Source: a bacterium
GTDB lineage: Bacteria > Patescibacteriota > Microgenomatia > Levybacterales > UBA12049
Direction: 5' to 3'
Assembly: GCA_021780675.1 (NCBI GenBank)
Contig: JAJXYH010000019.1
Location: 1 to 47,059 of the forward strand
DNA length: 47,059 nucleotides
A program made the position numbers and the translations under genes. Shown here piece after piece: positions 27,736 through 37,471 of the stretch. The notes under the pieces are model-generated. The model searched no databases, was not told where the DNA came from, and saw nothing but the letters and a program-made list of their open reading frames with translations. Each line of letters starts with the position of its first letter. Positions within the stretch are counted from its first letter, which is position 1.

Positions 27736-30700
27736 ATGTCAGAAACGAAGTCTTCTAAGAATTCTAAGGACGGTTTTAAGCCTGTTACCCCCCAAGTAGA
27801 TTTTCCTGCCTTGGAAAAAGAAATACTTAACCGTTGGGAAAAAGAAAAACTGGTTGATAAGTACCTACATAGGAACGATAAGTCAAAAGATGTCTATTCA
27901 TTTTTGGATGGTCCGATTACCGCTAATAATCCGATGGCAGTTCATCATGCATGGGGAAGAACTTACAAAGATCTTTGGCAAAGGTTTTGGAATATGCGAG
28001 GGTATAGGCAGAGGTTTCAGAATGGATTTGATTGTCAGGGCCTGTGGGTTGAAGTAGAAGTAGAAAAAGAGTTGGGAATTAGGAATAAAAAAGATATTGA
28101 AAATCTTGTTGAAGGAGATAGGAAAGCAAGTATTGCCAAATTTGTTCAACTTTGTAAAGACAGGGTCATAAAATATTCCACGATGCAAGCTATGCAAAGC
28201 CAAAGACTGGCAGAGTTTATGGATTGGGACAACTCCTATTACACAATGTCGGATGAAAATAATTACATGATTTGGCATTTCTTAAAAACCTGTAGTGACA
28301 GGGGTTGGATTTATAAGGGAAAAGATTCTGTTCCTTGGTGTCCAAGGTGCGAAACGGCAATTTCCCAGCATGAGATGCTAACGGAAGATTATAAAGAGTT
28401 AACTCATGAGACGATATTTTTTAAACTGCCGATTTTGGATAAGGGGTTTGAAAATACTTTCCTTTTGGTTTGGACAACAACTCCGTGGACAATTCCTGCA
28501 AATGTAGCGGTAGGTGTAAATTCTAAATTTACATATAAAATTTACAAGAATAATAAGCTTAACGAAAAAATTATATTTATAGCAAAAGATGAGCTTGGAC
28601 AAGTGCCGACAAGAGAGCTAAAGGGTAAACAACTTGCTGTTTCCGATTATATTTTCAATTCGGTTGAAGGAGAATGGGAAGAATTGGAGGAAATAAAGGG
28701 ACAAAAGTTAATCGGACTTAAATATGAAGGGCCGTTTGATAATCTGCCAATGGTAGAGGAGGCAAGAAAAGAAAATCCAGATACATTCCATAGGGTTGTG
28801 GACGGATCGGAAATTGTTGTTTCAACAGAAGGAACGGGGCTTTTGCATGTTGCGCCGGGCGCAGGAAAAGAGGATTTTGATTTAGGAAAAGTTGAAAAGT
28901 TATCGATAATTTCTCCAATTGCCGATGATGCTTCTTACCTTGAAGGAATGAACGAATTCAGTGGACAGAATGCCAAGAAACACCCGGAGATAATTATTGA
29001 TTACCTTAAAACCTATCTAAAGGGAAGGTTTTTATTAAAAACCATGCATTATACACATAGGTATCCTGCGTGCTGGAGATGTAAAGCAGAGCTGGTATGG
29101 AAGGTAACATACGAGTGGTATATAGCAATGGATAAAAAGGAAGGATCAGATAAAAACTCGGAGACGTTAAGAGAGCAAATGATCGATACGGCAAAAATGA
29201 TCGAGTGGAGACCAACGTTTGGTTTGGAAAGAGAACTGGATTGGTTAACAAATATGCATGATTGGCTTATAAGTAAAAAAAATAGGTATTGGGGTCTTGC
29301 GCTTCCGATTTTTGAATGTCAGCATTGCGGAAATTTTGAAGTAATAGGTTCAAAAGAAGAGTTAAAAGAAAAAGCAATAGAAGGATGGAGTAAATTTGAA
29401 GGTAAAAGTCCCCACAAGCCATTTATTGATGAAATAAAAATAAAATGCTCAAAATGCGGTGAGAAGGTAAGTAGAGTTGATGATGTTGGAAATGTTTGGC
29501 TTGATGCAGGAATAGTACCCTTTTCTACGTACATAGATCCTAAACTTAAGAAATTAAGCTATACGGAAGATAAAAAATATTGGCAGGAATGGTTCCCGGC
29601 GGATTTTATTACGGAATCTTTTCCAGGACAATTTAAAAACTGGTTTTATTCGCTTATTGCAATGTCCACGGTTTTAGAAAAGAAAAATCCGTTTAAATTG
29701 GTTTTAGGGTTTGGTTCCATGCTTGGTGAGGATGGAAGGCCGATGCATAAATCCTGGGGGAATTCGATAGAGTTTAATGAGGGCGCGGATAAAATAGGTG
29801 TTGACGTTATGAGGTGGATGTATGTTTCCCATAATCCCGAACTGAATTTACTTTTCGGATATAAAAAGGCAGACGAAACAAGAAGAAGGTTCCATCTTAT
29901 GCTTTGGAATATTTATAACTTTTTTGTAACTTATGCAAAGGTAGATAACTGGACAGCAAAAAATAATTTAAACTTTAAATTAACTTCCGAAAATCTTTTG
30001 GATAAATGGATTTATTCCCGTTTTAATAATAGTGTTTTGACAGTTACGTCTTCTTTAGAAGATTACAATGTGCAAAAAGCAGCATTAGAAATTGAATCTC
30101 TGGTAAGCGATTTATCACTTTGGTATATACGAAGAAGTAGGGATAGAGTAGGCCCTTCAAGCGAGGATAAAAAAGATAGGGATAGTTTCTACGAAACAAC
30201 TTATTTTGTTTTAGTAAACCTTTCAAAGCTAATCGCTCCGTTTATTCCGTTTATTTCGGAAGAGATCTTTACAAACCTAACCGATGAGAGTTCTGTTCAT
30301 TTATCCGATTGGCCAAAAAATGACCCCAAAGCAATTGATAAAAAACTGGAAGAAGAAATGTCTTATGCAAGACTTTTGGTTGAATCGGCGCACGCCTTAA
30401 GAAAACAATCCGAAGTAAAGGTAAGGATTCCGATAAAGAAGATGACGTATGACGGGCCGATCAAGCTTTCCGAGAAAGTTTTGGAAATTGTTAAGCAGGA
30501 GATAAACGTATATGATTTATCCTTTAATAAATCAAGTGATGAATTTAAGGTAGTTGCCGCTACCAATGATGATAATCTTGATTTGAATTTCGGACTGGCA
30601 AGGGATATTGTTAGAAAAGTTCAGGAAGAGAGAAAAAATTTACAAACAAGGACGGATGAAAAAGTTAAAATTACAATTCCTTTTTGGCCGAGGGAACACG

Positions 30701-30777
30701 AGGATTATATAAAAAGAAAAGCATTGATAAGTAAAATTATCGAGGGAAATAAATTTTTGGTTGAAAAAGATGAATAG
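27736..30777 (+). CDS. ileS: Isoleucyl-tRNA synthetase with altered signature motifs
   Basis: 1013 aa; GPITANNPMAVHHAWGRTYKDLWQRF, WTTTPWTIPAN, GRPMHKSWGNSIEF, NGFDCQGLWVEVEVEKELG. Confidence 0.88.
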   Translation: MSETKSSKNSKDGFKPVTPQVDFPALEKEILNRWEKEKLVDKYLHRNDKSKDVYSFLDGPITANNPMAVHHAWGRTYKDLWQRFWNMRGYRQRFQNGFDCQGLWVEVEVEKELGIRNKKDIENLVEGDRKASIAKFVQLCKDRVIKYSTMQAMQSQRLAEFMDWDNSYYTMSDENNYMIWHFLKTCSDRGWIYKGKDSVPWCPRCETAISQHEMLTEDYKELTHETIFFKLPILDKGFENTFLLVWTTTPWTIPANVAVGVNSKFTYKIYKNNKLNEKIIFIAKDELGQVPTRELKGKQLAVSDYIFNSVEGEWEELEEIKGQKLIGLKYEGPFDNLPMVEEARKENPDTFHRVVDGSEIVVSTEGTGLLHVAPGAGKEDFDLGKVEKLSIISPIADDASYLEGMNEFSGQNAKKHPEIIIDYLKTYLKGRFLLKTMHYTHRYPACWRCKAELVWKVTYEWYIAMDKKEGSDKNSETLREQMIDTAKMIEWRPTFGLERELDWLTNMHDWLISKKNRYWGLALPIFECQHCGNFEVIGSKEELKEKAIEGWSKFEGKSPHKPFIDEIKIKCSKCGEKVSRVDDVGNVWLDAGIVPFSTYIDPKLKKLSYTEDKKYWQEWFPADFITESFPGQFKNWFYSLIAMSTVLEKKNPFKLVLGFGSMLGEDGRPMHKSWGNSIEFNEGADKIGVDVMRWMYVSHNPELNLLFGYKKADETRRRFHLMLWNIYNFFVTYAKVDNWTAKNNLNFKLTSENLLDKWIYSRFNNSVLTVTSSLEDYNVQKAALEIESLVSDLSLWYIRRSRDRVGPSSEDKKDRDSFYETTYFVLVNLSKLIAPFIPFISEEIFTNLTDESSVHLSDWPKNDPKAIDKKLEEEMSYARLLVESAHALRKQSEVKVRIPIKKMTYDGPIKLSEKVLEIVKQEINVYDLSFNKSSDEFKVVAATNDDNLDLNFGLARDIVRKVQEERKNLQTRTDEKVKITIPFWPREHEDYIKRKALISKIIEGNKFLVEKDE

Positions 30778-31849
30778 TAAACTTCTAAATTTGGATCTAA
30801 AATTACTAGCTCCTGTTTTTATCTTAATCGCAATAAGTTTAATGACTCTGTTTTCGATAAGCCCAGTTTTGGCAAGAAGTCAGGCTATTTTTGTAGGGAT
30901 TTCGTTTATTGCATATATTTTTTTTTCTAACTTCAATTTAAAAATCTTTCAATTTTATTCGATACCTATTTATCTTATTTCTATAGTTTTTTTAGTGCTT
31001 GTTTTTTTAATAGGGATTGAAAGCAGAGGCTCAATAAGATGGGTAGAAATATTGGGATTTAGGATACAATTTTCGGAAGTTTTAAAACCGTTCCTGGCAA
31101 TAAGTCTTGCAAGTTACTTATCTGAAAAAAGAACTTTTAATTTTGAAGTTCTAATAAAAACGTTTTTACTACTACTTCCTATTGTTTTTCTGATTTTTTT
31201 GCAGCCGGATCTTGGAGATGCGCTAATTTATGGAATGGTAGTTTTATGCATATTGATTTATTTAGGATTTTCCTTTAAATATTTCTTGGCAATTTTTGCA
31301 CCGCTATTTTTAATAGCGCCAATATTTTGGAATATTTTGCACGATTATCAAAAGCAGAGGATTTTAACTTTTCTTAACCCGGGGCAGGATCCGCTTGGAT
31401 TTTCTTATAATGTAATTCAATCTGTTATTGCAGTCGGGTCGGGTATGTTTTTAGGTAAAGGTTTGGGTCTTGGCACACAGTCGGGGTTAAAATTTTTACC
31501 TGAAAGACATACGGATTTTATTTTTGCAACACTTTCCGAGCAGCTTGGATTCGTAGGGGCAATTATCATTTTAATCGCCTTTGGATTTTTACTTTATAGA
31601 ATTTATAAGCATGTAGAACGAGCAGAGAATGTTTTTGCAAAAACTTTTTTTTCGATAATATTTTTTGCATTTCTCCTGCAGTTCTTTATTAATATTGGTA
31701 TGAATATAGGAATATTGCCAATTGTTGGGGTTACTCTTCCATTTGTTTCCTATGGGGGAAGCTCACTTTTATCCAACTTTATTTTCTTAGGATTAATGGT
31801 TTCTGTTGGTAAATCGGAGAAAAGGGGAGAAGTTCTAGAAATAAAGTAG
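30770..31849 (+). CDS. rodA: SEDS-family protein RodA
   Basis: GSIRWVEILGFRIQFSEVLKPFLAISLASYL, QPDLGDALIY, FLPERHTDFIFATLSEQLGFVGA, PFVSYGGSSLL. ATG at 30770 overlaps the ileS end. Confidence 0.93.
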   Translation: MNSKLLNLDLKLLAPVFILIAISLMTLFSISPVLARSQAIFVGISFIAYIFFSNFNLKIFQFYSIPIYLISIVFLVLVFLIGIESRGSIRWVEILGFRIQFSEVLKPFLAISLASYLSEKRTFNFEVLIKTFLLLLPIVFLIFLQPDLGDALIYGMVVLCILIYLGFSFKYFLAIFAPLFLIAPIFWNILHDYQKQRILTFLNPGQDPLGFSYNVIQSVIAVGSGMFLGKGLGLGTQSGLKFLPERHTDFIFATLSEQLGFVGAIIILIAFGFLLYRIYKHVERAENVFAKTFFSIIFFAFLLQFFINIGMNIGILPIVGVTLPFVSYGGSSLLSNFIFLGLMVSVGKSEKRGEVLEIK

Positions 31850-31873
31850 ATTTTTTGTTATAATTAAAACCTC

Positions 31874-32182
31874 ATGAAATACGCAGTCATAAAAACAGGC
31901 GGAAAACAATACAAGGTAAAAGAAGGAGATATAATCGAAGTAGACAGACTAGCTGAAGAAACCGATAAAAAGGTGCTTTTTGATCAGGTCCTTCTTAAAG
32001 TTACAGATTCCGGAGTAAAAATCGGTGAACCTTATATTAAAGGAGAAAAAGTGGAAGCAAAACTTATGGATCAAATTAAAGGAGATAAAGTTAGGGTTTC
32101 CAAATTTAAGGCAAAAGTAAGATATAGAAGAGTAAACGGATTTAGAGCCAGTCTTTCAAAAGTTCTGGTAGAGAAAATTTAG
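31874..32182 (+). CDS. rplU: 50S ribosomal protein L21
   Basis: MKYAVIKTGGKQYKVKEGDIIEVDRL... KVRYRRVNGFRASLSKVLVEKI. Confidence 0.97.
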   Translation: MKYAVIKTGGKQYKVKEGDIIEVDRLAEETDKKVLFDQVLLKVTDSGVKIGEPYIKGEKVEAKLMDQIKGDKVRVSKFKAKVRYRRVNGFRASLSKVLVEKI

Positions 32183-32296
32183 TTTAGCTTTTAAAATCAA
32201 TAGAATTGACTTACTTTGATATCTTGACGATTGTGAAAATAGTAGTTAAAATATAGCAAGTTTTCACATATTAGACAATATATTTTATTATAATAT

Positions 32297-32545
32297 ATGG
32301 CACATACAAAGGCGCAAGGCGCAGTAAAAGGTAACAGAGACTCAAGAGCAAAACGTTTAGGCGTTAAGGTTTATGGTGGTCAAAAAGTCATTGCCGGAAA
32401 TATTATTGTAAGACAAAAAGGAACAAAGTTTCATCCAGGAAGAGGTGTTTCCATGGGTAAAGATTTTACTTTGTTTTCTTTAATCGAAGGAACAGTTGGA
32501 TTTAAAACGCAAAAAGGCAAAACAATGGTTGAAGTTTCCAATTAA
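32297..32545 (+). CDS. rpmA: 50S ribosomal protein L27
   Basis: [48 protein letters not shown]. Confidence 0.97.
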   Translation: MAHTKAQGAVKGNRDSRAKRLGVKVYGGQKVIAGNIIVRQKGTKFHPGRGVSMGKDFTLFSLIEGTVGFKTQKGKTMVEVSN

Positions 32546-32546
32546 C

Positions 32547-33365
32547 ATGGATAGAGTAGAACAAATTTCAGAATTAGACATAAACCTTCTTCAGACAAAT
32601 CCTTTGCAGCCAAGGGGAATTATTTCTCCCGAATCTCTCCAGGAATTAGTTGACTCAATCAGAGAACACGGCATTTTGGAGCCTATTGTAGTGGCAAAAA
32701 CACCGGCCGGTTACCAAATTATTGCAGGAGAAAGAAGATGGAGAGCATCCAAAGTATTAGGTCTTATTAAAGTGCCGGTAGTTATTAGGGAAACAACTCC
32801 CCAGGGAATGCTTGAAATGTCCATTGTAGAAAATGTTCAAAGAGAAGATTTAAATCCGATTGAAAGGGCCCAAGCATATAAAAGATTAATTGAAGAATTC
32901 GGACTTGGTACAAATGAAGTTGCCAGAAGAGTTGGTAAAAGCGCTCCGACAGTCTCCAACACAATTAGATTATTATCCCTACCCGATGCAATTAAAGACG
33001 CTTTGGTTGCAGGAGTAATAACAGAAGGTCATGTAAGACCGCTTATTTCATTGGGAGACAGTAAGTTAATGCTGGATTTGTTTAAAAAGATCTTAAAAGA
33101 AAGTAGCACTGTCAGGCAGACCGAAGAATTTGCAAGACAAGCTAAAGGAGAAATTGAGAAAAAAGAGCCAAGATCAAAGGTGCATAAGCTTTGGGTTCCT
33201 GAGCTTGACGAAATGTCTAAGAGTTTAGAAGAAAAAAGAGCTCTAAGCAAAGTTGCAATATCACAGTCCAGAACCCAGGCAAAAATCTCAATTTTTATTA
33301 AGGGAGATGTGGATGCTACAGGACCAAAAGTTAAGGAAATTTTTGAACTTCTAAGTAGGGACTAA
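32547..33365 (+). CDS. parB: ParB/RepB/Spo0J family partition protein
   Basis: TNPLQPRGIISPESLQELVDSIREHGILEPIVV, GYQIIAGERRWRASKVLG, SIVENVQREDLNPIERAQAYKRLIEEFG. ATG at 32547. Confidence 0.95.
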   Translation: MDRVEQISELDINLLQTNPLQPRGIISPESLQELVDSIREHGILEPIVVAKTPAGYQIIAGERRWRASKVLGLIKVPVVIRETTPQGMLEMSIVENVQREDLNPIERAQAYKRLIEEFGLGTNEVARRVGKSAPTVSNTIRLLSLPDAIKDALVAGVITEGHVRPLISLGDSKLMLDLFKKILKESSTVRQTEEFARQAKGEIEKKEPRSKVHKLWVPELDEMSKSLEEKRALSKVAISQSRTQAKISIFIKGDVDATGPKVKEIFELLSRD

Positions 33366-33952
33366 TTGCCTCTATAAGGGTTATTAATAAATCTCATTCT
33401 GTTTATCGGCCAGTAGACAAAGCTTGATTTACCAATTACTTCGGACATTTTTACAAATCCCCACTCGCGCGAATCCGAGCTTGCCATGCGGTTATCGCCA
33501 AGCACAAAATACTCATTACTCGGAACAGTAATGGCCTGATTATCCAAAAGGAATGCTTCTCCGTATGTTTTAATATCACTTGCAATGTATTTTTTTTCGT
33601 CAAGAAGCTTACCATTAACATAAACGTCGCCGTTTTTAAGCATTATTGTATCTCCCGGAAGACCAATTACTCTTTTTATATAATCTTTATCAGGTTCAGG
33701 AGGTGCGTTAAAAACAATTACATCCCCTCTTTGTAGTTTTCCAAAAGAAGCGTGATAAAAGCCAAAGTTTTCAAATCCGATAAGATTAGTTAAAACGTAT
33801 TCCTGATTCCAAAAATTTGGGTACATAGATTCACCCTTTACCTCGAAAGGCCTAAAAAGTGTGACGTAGATAAAAAGAAATATAGCTGCGGCGATTAGAA
33901 AAGTTTGGACGGTATCTAAGAGAAAGTAGTAAATTATTCGTAGATATTTCAT
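33362..33952 (-). CDS. lepB: Signal peptidase I (Ser-Lys type)
   Basis: VKGESMYPNFWNQEYVLTN, DYIKRVIGLPGD, YFVLGDNRMASSDSREWG. ATG at 33952 preferred. Confidence 0.93.
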   Translation of the reverse strand: MKYLRIIYYFLLDTVQTFLIAAAIFLFIYVTLFRPFEVKGESMYPNFWNQEYVLTNLIGFENFGFYHASFGKLQRGDVIVFNAPPEPDKDYIKRVIGLPGDTIMLKNGDVYVNGKLLDEKKYIASDIKTYGEAFLLDNQAITVPSNEYFVLGDNRMASSDSREWGFVKMSEVIGKSSFVYWPINRMRFINNPYRGN

Positions 33953-34018
33953 TAACAATTTATTTTCCCAGAAGTTTAGGACTTTGTCAACGAAAGGATA
34001 ATGTGGTATATTTATGCA

Positions 34019-34090
34019 GGACTTGTAGCTCAGTGGTAGAGCGCTTCATTCACATTGAAGAAGTCAGAGGTTCGAGTCCTCTCAGGTCCA
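34019..34090 (+). tRNA. tRNA-Val, anticodon CAC
   Basis: GGACTTG/CAGGTCC acceptor stem, GCTC-AGTGGTA-GAGC D arm, CTTCA-TTCACAT-TGAAG anticodon arm, AGAGG-TTCGAGT-CCTCT T arm; CCA not encoded. Upstream TTGTCA N17 TATATT. Confidence 0.95.
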
Positions 34091-34109
34091 CTGCCCCTGA
34101 AGACTTAAA

Positions 34110-34712
34110 ATGAAAAAATTAATTTTTGCATTCATATTACTATTACTATTAATACCGGTCGTTTTAATTTACTTTAAAGGTGGTTTTTCTGCCAGGAACA
34201 ACAATGCAGTAAATATAAATAATAGTAGTTCAACAACTACAAGCAGCAGTAAAAGCTTTGATTTTGCAAAAGACGGGTTTTTAAATCCCGATAATGTTGC
34301 TTTTCCAGGAAATGCTAATTTTATAAAGGCAAAAAGCAGTGAGGATTTAGGTAAAACAGCGCTATATTATGACTATAACCCATATCCATTATCAGGTACG
34401 GAATGGGCTTATACAAAAAAAGTAAATAACGAACAGGAGTATAAGAATGCATTGCAGATTTTTGACGGTTTTTATAATGCTCAAGTCCAAAAAAATGGTT
34501 GGAATAATGAATTAACCGTGGAAAGCCATAATGTTCAGCCAATTGCCGCAGACAGCCCCGCAGGGCATTTATACGGCTACATAAAGTATGTAAATGGCAA
34601 TATCCAGGAAATACTTCTTTACGATCAAAAAGACAGCCTACAGTACCCTACAAACGTTCAATTCAGGGTCTTTTTAAGCGACGTTAAAGCACTCAAAGAC
34701 GTAGTTAAATAA
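34110..34712 (+). CDS. Secreted or membrane-anchored protein of unknown function
   Basis: 200 aa; N-terminal hydrophobic segment, Ser/Thr/Asn-rich linker, globular domain. Confidence 0.7.
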   Translation: MKKLIFAFILLLLLIPVVLIYFKGGFSARNNNAVNINNSSSTTTSSSKSFDFAKDGFLNPDNVAFPGNANFIKAKSSEDLGKTALYYDYNPYPLSGTEWAYTKKVNNEQEYKNALQIFDGFYNAQVQKNGWNNELTVESHNVQPIAADSPAGHLYGYIKYVNGNIQEILLYDQKDSLQYPTNVQFRVFLSDVKALKDVVK

Positions 34713-34764
34713 CTTAACTTAAAAATACTTGATTTTTTACCTGAAAGATGTGCATAAATTAATT

Positions 34765-35394
34765 ATGCCTTTAATTGAGTCAACTGACAATTTAAAAAGT
34801 GATATTACTTCAAGTAAACCACGTGATGAATAGGGAAAATTTATAAAAGTGCTAGATATTGTTCCTTCTAAAAATATTGTAAAGAATTTTCTTTTAAGCC
34901 ACACTGGTAATTATAAAAATCAAGATGATATTCTAGATATAAAGATTGGTAATCCGTTAGGTAGAATAGTAAAGTAACTGGAGGATATTAAAAGACAAAA
35001 GGCTTTCTCTTTTACTTTTAAAGGAAGCTTGGAGATCGCTGGGGTTATTTTGACTTTGTCATTATTTGGAATATTTGGTGTAAGTCAAATCTTATGTGAA
35101 AAAGGAATTCAAACTCATGCTGGAATGGTGAAAGTGTTAAATTATAAAGAAATTTATACTTAAAAAGTTCCAATATTATCATACTTTACTGAATTAGTTT
35201 CTCCTCCAGCTAAATTAATTAAGAATAGAACAATTTTGGTAAAAAATGATTTAAGTACATTATATTTACCCTTTTCAGATATAACAGATATTGCAAAGTA
35301 CTCTAATAAGTCAGTAATAGTAACAGGAAAATTTAATTCTTGTTTAAGCACCCTAACCATAAATGATTCAAGTGCAATAGAAGAGTATACTTAG
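34765..35394 (+). pseudogene. Membrane protein gene interrupted by three in-frame stops (TAG 34831, TAA 34975, TAA 35161)
   Basis: One frame reads MPLIESTDNLKSDITSSKPRDE*GKFIKVLDIVPSKNIVKNFLLSHTGNYKNQDDILDIKIGNPLGRIVK*LEDIKRQKAFSFTFKGSLEIAGVILTLSLFGIFGVSQILCEKGIQTHAGMVKVLNYKEIYT*KVPILSYFTELVSPPAKLIKNRTILVKNDLSTLYLPFSDITDIAKYSNKSVIVTGKFNSCLSTLTINDSSAIEEYT*. Confidence 0.75.
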
Positions 35395-35437
35395 TGATTA
35401 ATGAGCCTCATTAAATGTTATAATACCGTATAAAACT

Positions 35438-36451
35438 ATGAAAATTTTATTTTTCGCAAGATTATTTTATCCACATATTGGCGGAGTGGAGAAGCATGTT
35501 TTAAAAATTAGTAAGATTCTAATTAACAAAGGATACACGGTTACAGTGATAACGGAAAATTATCAATCGCTTCCTCCGACTGCTAAGTTTGAGGGAATTA
35601 ACATTATAAGGATTAATGCAGGCAGTAATGATTGGTTTAAGAAATTTAGAGTATGGAGAGAGTTATTTAAGCATTTTCAAATAATCAAAAATGCTGATAT
35701 TGTTCATTGTCATGATATTTTTTTCTGGTATTTACCCTTCAGATTTATATTTCCGTTTAAAAATAATTATGTAACCTTTCACGGATACGAAGGAAATAAC
35801 ATTCCAAATACTAGATCTATATTTATGCATAAATTAGCAGAAAAATTTTCTAATGGTAATTTGTGTATTGGCAATTTTTATAAAAAATGGTATGGAACCA
35901 ATGCAACGCTAGTTAGTTTTGGTGCTGTTGATAAAAAAATACTAACTCAAAGTACAAAGGATAATAAAATTACAAAGGATGCGATGTTTTTGGGAAGATT
36001 AGAGAAAGAAACAGGAATTATGGAGTATTTAAAAGCGATAAAAGAATTAAAGCTAAGTTTAGATGTGTATGGCAACGGAAGTTTAGAAGAGGAAGCAAGA
36101 AAATACGTAAAAGACAATAATTTAAAGATAAATTTTAAAGGATTTGTTGAAAATGCAACAGACTATATTAAAGATTACAGATACATTTTTACATCGAGGT
36201 ATCTTGGAATTTTAGAGGCGATGGCTTCTAAAAGACCGGTATACGCAATTTATAATAATAAAACAAAAAAGGATTATCTTGAAATGACACCCTTTTCTAA
36301 ATGGGTATTGATTTCAAAAAATGAAGAAGATCTTGTAAAGAAGTTTAATAGTTCCAATATGTATGTTGATAAAGCCTATTCCTGGGTAAAAAGCCAAACG
36401 TGGGAAAACATGACAAACTTATATTTAATACTTTGGGAATTGAAACTATAG
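35438..36451 (+). CDS. Glycosyltransferase family 4-like
   Basis: ARLFYPHIGGVEKHVLKISKILINKGYTVTVIT, FLGRLEKETGIMEYLKAIKEL. Confidence 0.85.
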   Translation: MKILFFARLFYPHIGGVEKHVLKISKILINKGYTVTVITENYQSLPPTAKFEGINIIRINAGSNDWFKKFRVWRELFKHFQIIKNADIVHCHDIFFWYLPFRFIFPFKNNYVTFHGYEGNNIPNTRSIFMHKLAEKFSNGNLCIGNFYKKWYGTNATLVSFGAVDKKILTQSTKDNKITKDAMFLGRLEKETGIMEYLKAIKELKLSLDVYGNGSLEEEARKYVKDNNLKINFKGFVENATDYIKDYRYIFTSRYLGILEAMASKRPVYAIYNNKTKKDYLEMTPFSKWVLISKNEEDLVKKFNSSNMYVDKAYSWVKSQTWENMTNLYLILWELKL

Positions 36452-37468
36452 TTATTTTTTTAATCTTCTTTGTCTTAAAATATCAATTGGTTTTTCAAGA
36501 GTAATTACCATCACTTCAGATATAATTAAAGTAATTATTATAATAGATAATACAAATAAATTCTGTGATGTTTTGTAGTGAACTACATTTACTAACATAG
36601 TAATAACTAATACATGTATTAGATAAACTGGATAGGATAAATCACCGATCATTTGATCAATTTTTAATTTGTTAGTTAATTTAAAAATAAATGGAATTGA
36701 AATAGTTAATAAACCTAAATATCCCCATGATTTAAAATCTAACCAATGATACTGTAATGTAAAAGAAAATGCATTATAAAAAATGGTAATAGTTATTGTT
36801 GAGATAAGTACTGCAAGTAGATTTTTGGTTGGAATGTTTTTCTGTTTAAAATTTTTATAAATTTTGTAAGAGATAGCTCCTAAGAGAAAAAAAACAATTT
36901 CAGCTGGAAAAAATCTGTCTGTTGTTGGATCTCCATTTAATCTTAAAATTACAAAAACAATAAATCTAATAAATACACTAATGAGTATTAATAAAGATAT
37001 AAATTTAGTACTGCGTTTTACTATAAAGGGTGCTACTAAGTAAAATAATATCTCTAGAACCAATGTCCAAGCTTGAGATATCAGCATAGCTTCATTAAAA
37101 TTTGGATTTATAGTTAAGTAATCAAATCTAAATAGTACTGTTATATCTCTCAATAAATTACTAATACCATCCAATGATAATGAATATAAATTAAGCGCGC
37201 TTGGAATAAAAAAATAAAAACTAATAAGTGAAAGAATTAAAGTGAACCAATAAATAGGATAAATTCTAAGAAACCTATTTGTAATAAATAACTTGAAGGA
37301 GCCATTTTTATTTACGTACTTTTCGTTTAAAATTAAAGACATATAAAATCCAGAAATTACGAAAAATCCTCTTACTGCTGCATCCCTACCTAAAAGATTA
37401 TTACCAAAAATAGGATAAGAATGTGAAATGAGTACGCTTAAAGCAAATAATAATCTAAGAATTCCCAT
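36452..37468 (-). CDS. Acyltransferase family 3 (OafA-like) membrane protein
   Basis: LRLLFALSVLISHSYPIFG...AVRGFFVISGFYMSLIL, FLRIYPIYWF, SQAWTLVLEILFYLVAPF, SYPVYLIHVLV. Confidence 0.9.
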   Translation of the reverse strand: MGILRLLFALSVLISHSYPIFGNNLLGRDAAVRGFFVISGFYMSLILNEKYVNKNGSFKLFITNRFLRIYPIYWFTLILSLISFYFFIPSALNLYSLSLDGISNLLRDITVLFRFDYLTINPNFNEAMLISQAWTLVLEILFYLVAPFIVKRSTKFISLLILISVFIRFIVFVILRLNGDPTTDRFFPAEIVFFLLGAISYKIYKNFKQKNIPTKNLLAVLISTITITIFYNAFSFTLQYHWLDFKSWGYLGLLTISIPFIFKLTNKLKIDQMIGDLSYPVYLIHVLVITMLVNVVHYKTSQNLFVLSIIIITLIISEVMVITLEKPIDILRQRRLKK

Positions 37469-37471
37469 ATC

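Noticed and set aside
34019-34712. tRNA-Val as an integration site for a mobile element
   Set aside because: No repeat of the tRNA 3' end and no integrase or transposase recognised nearby.
34765-35394. Genetic code reassignment of UAG or UAA to explain the interrupted frame
   Set aside because: TAG and TAA end many genuine genes here (rodA, rplU, ileS, lepB end in TAG; ftsZ, ftsA, murC end in TAA) at expected protein ends, so both work as stops. Local pseudogenization is simpler.
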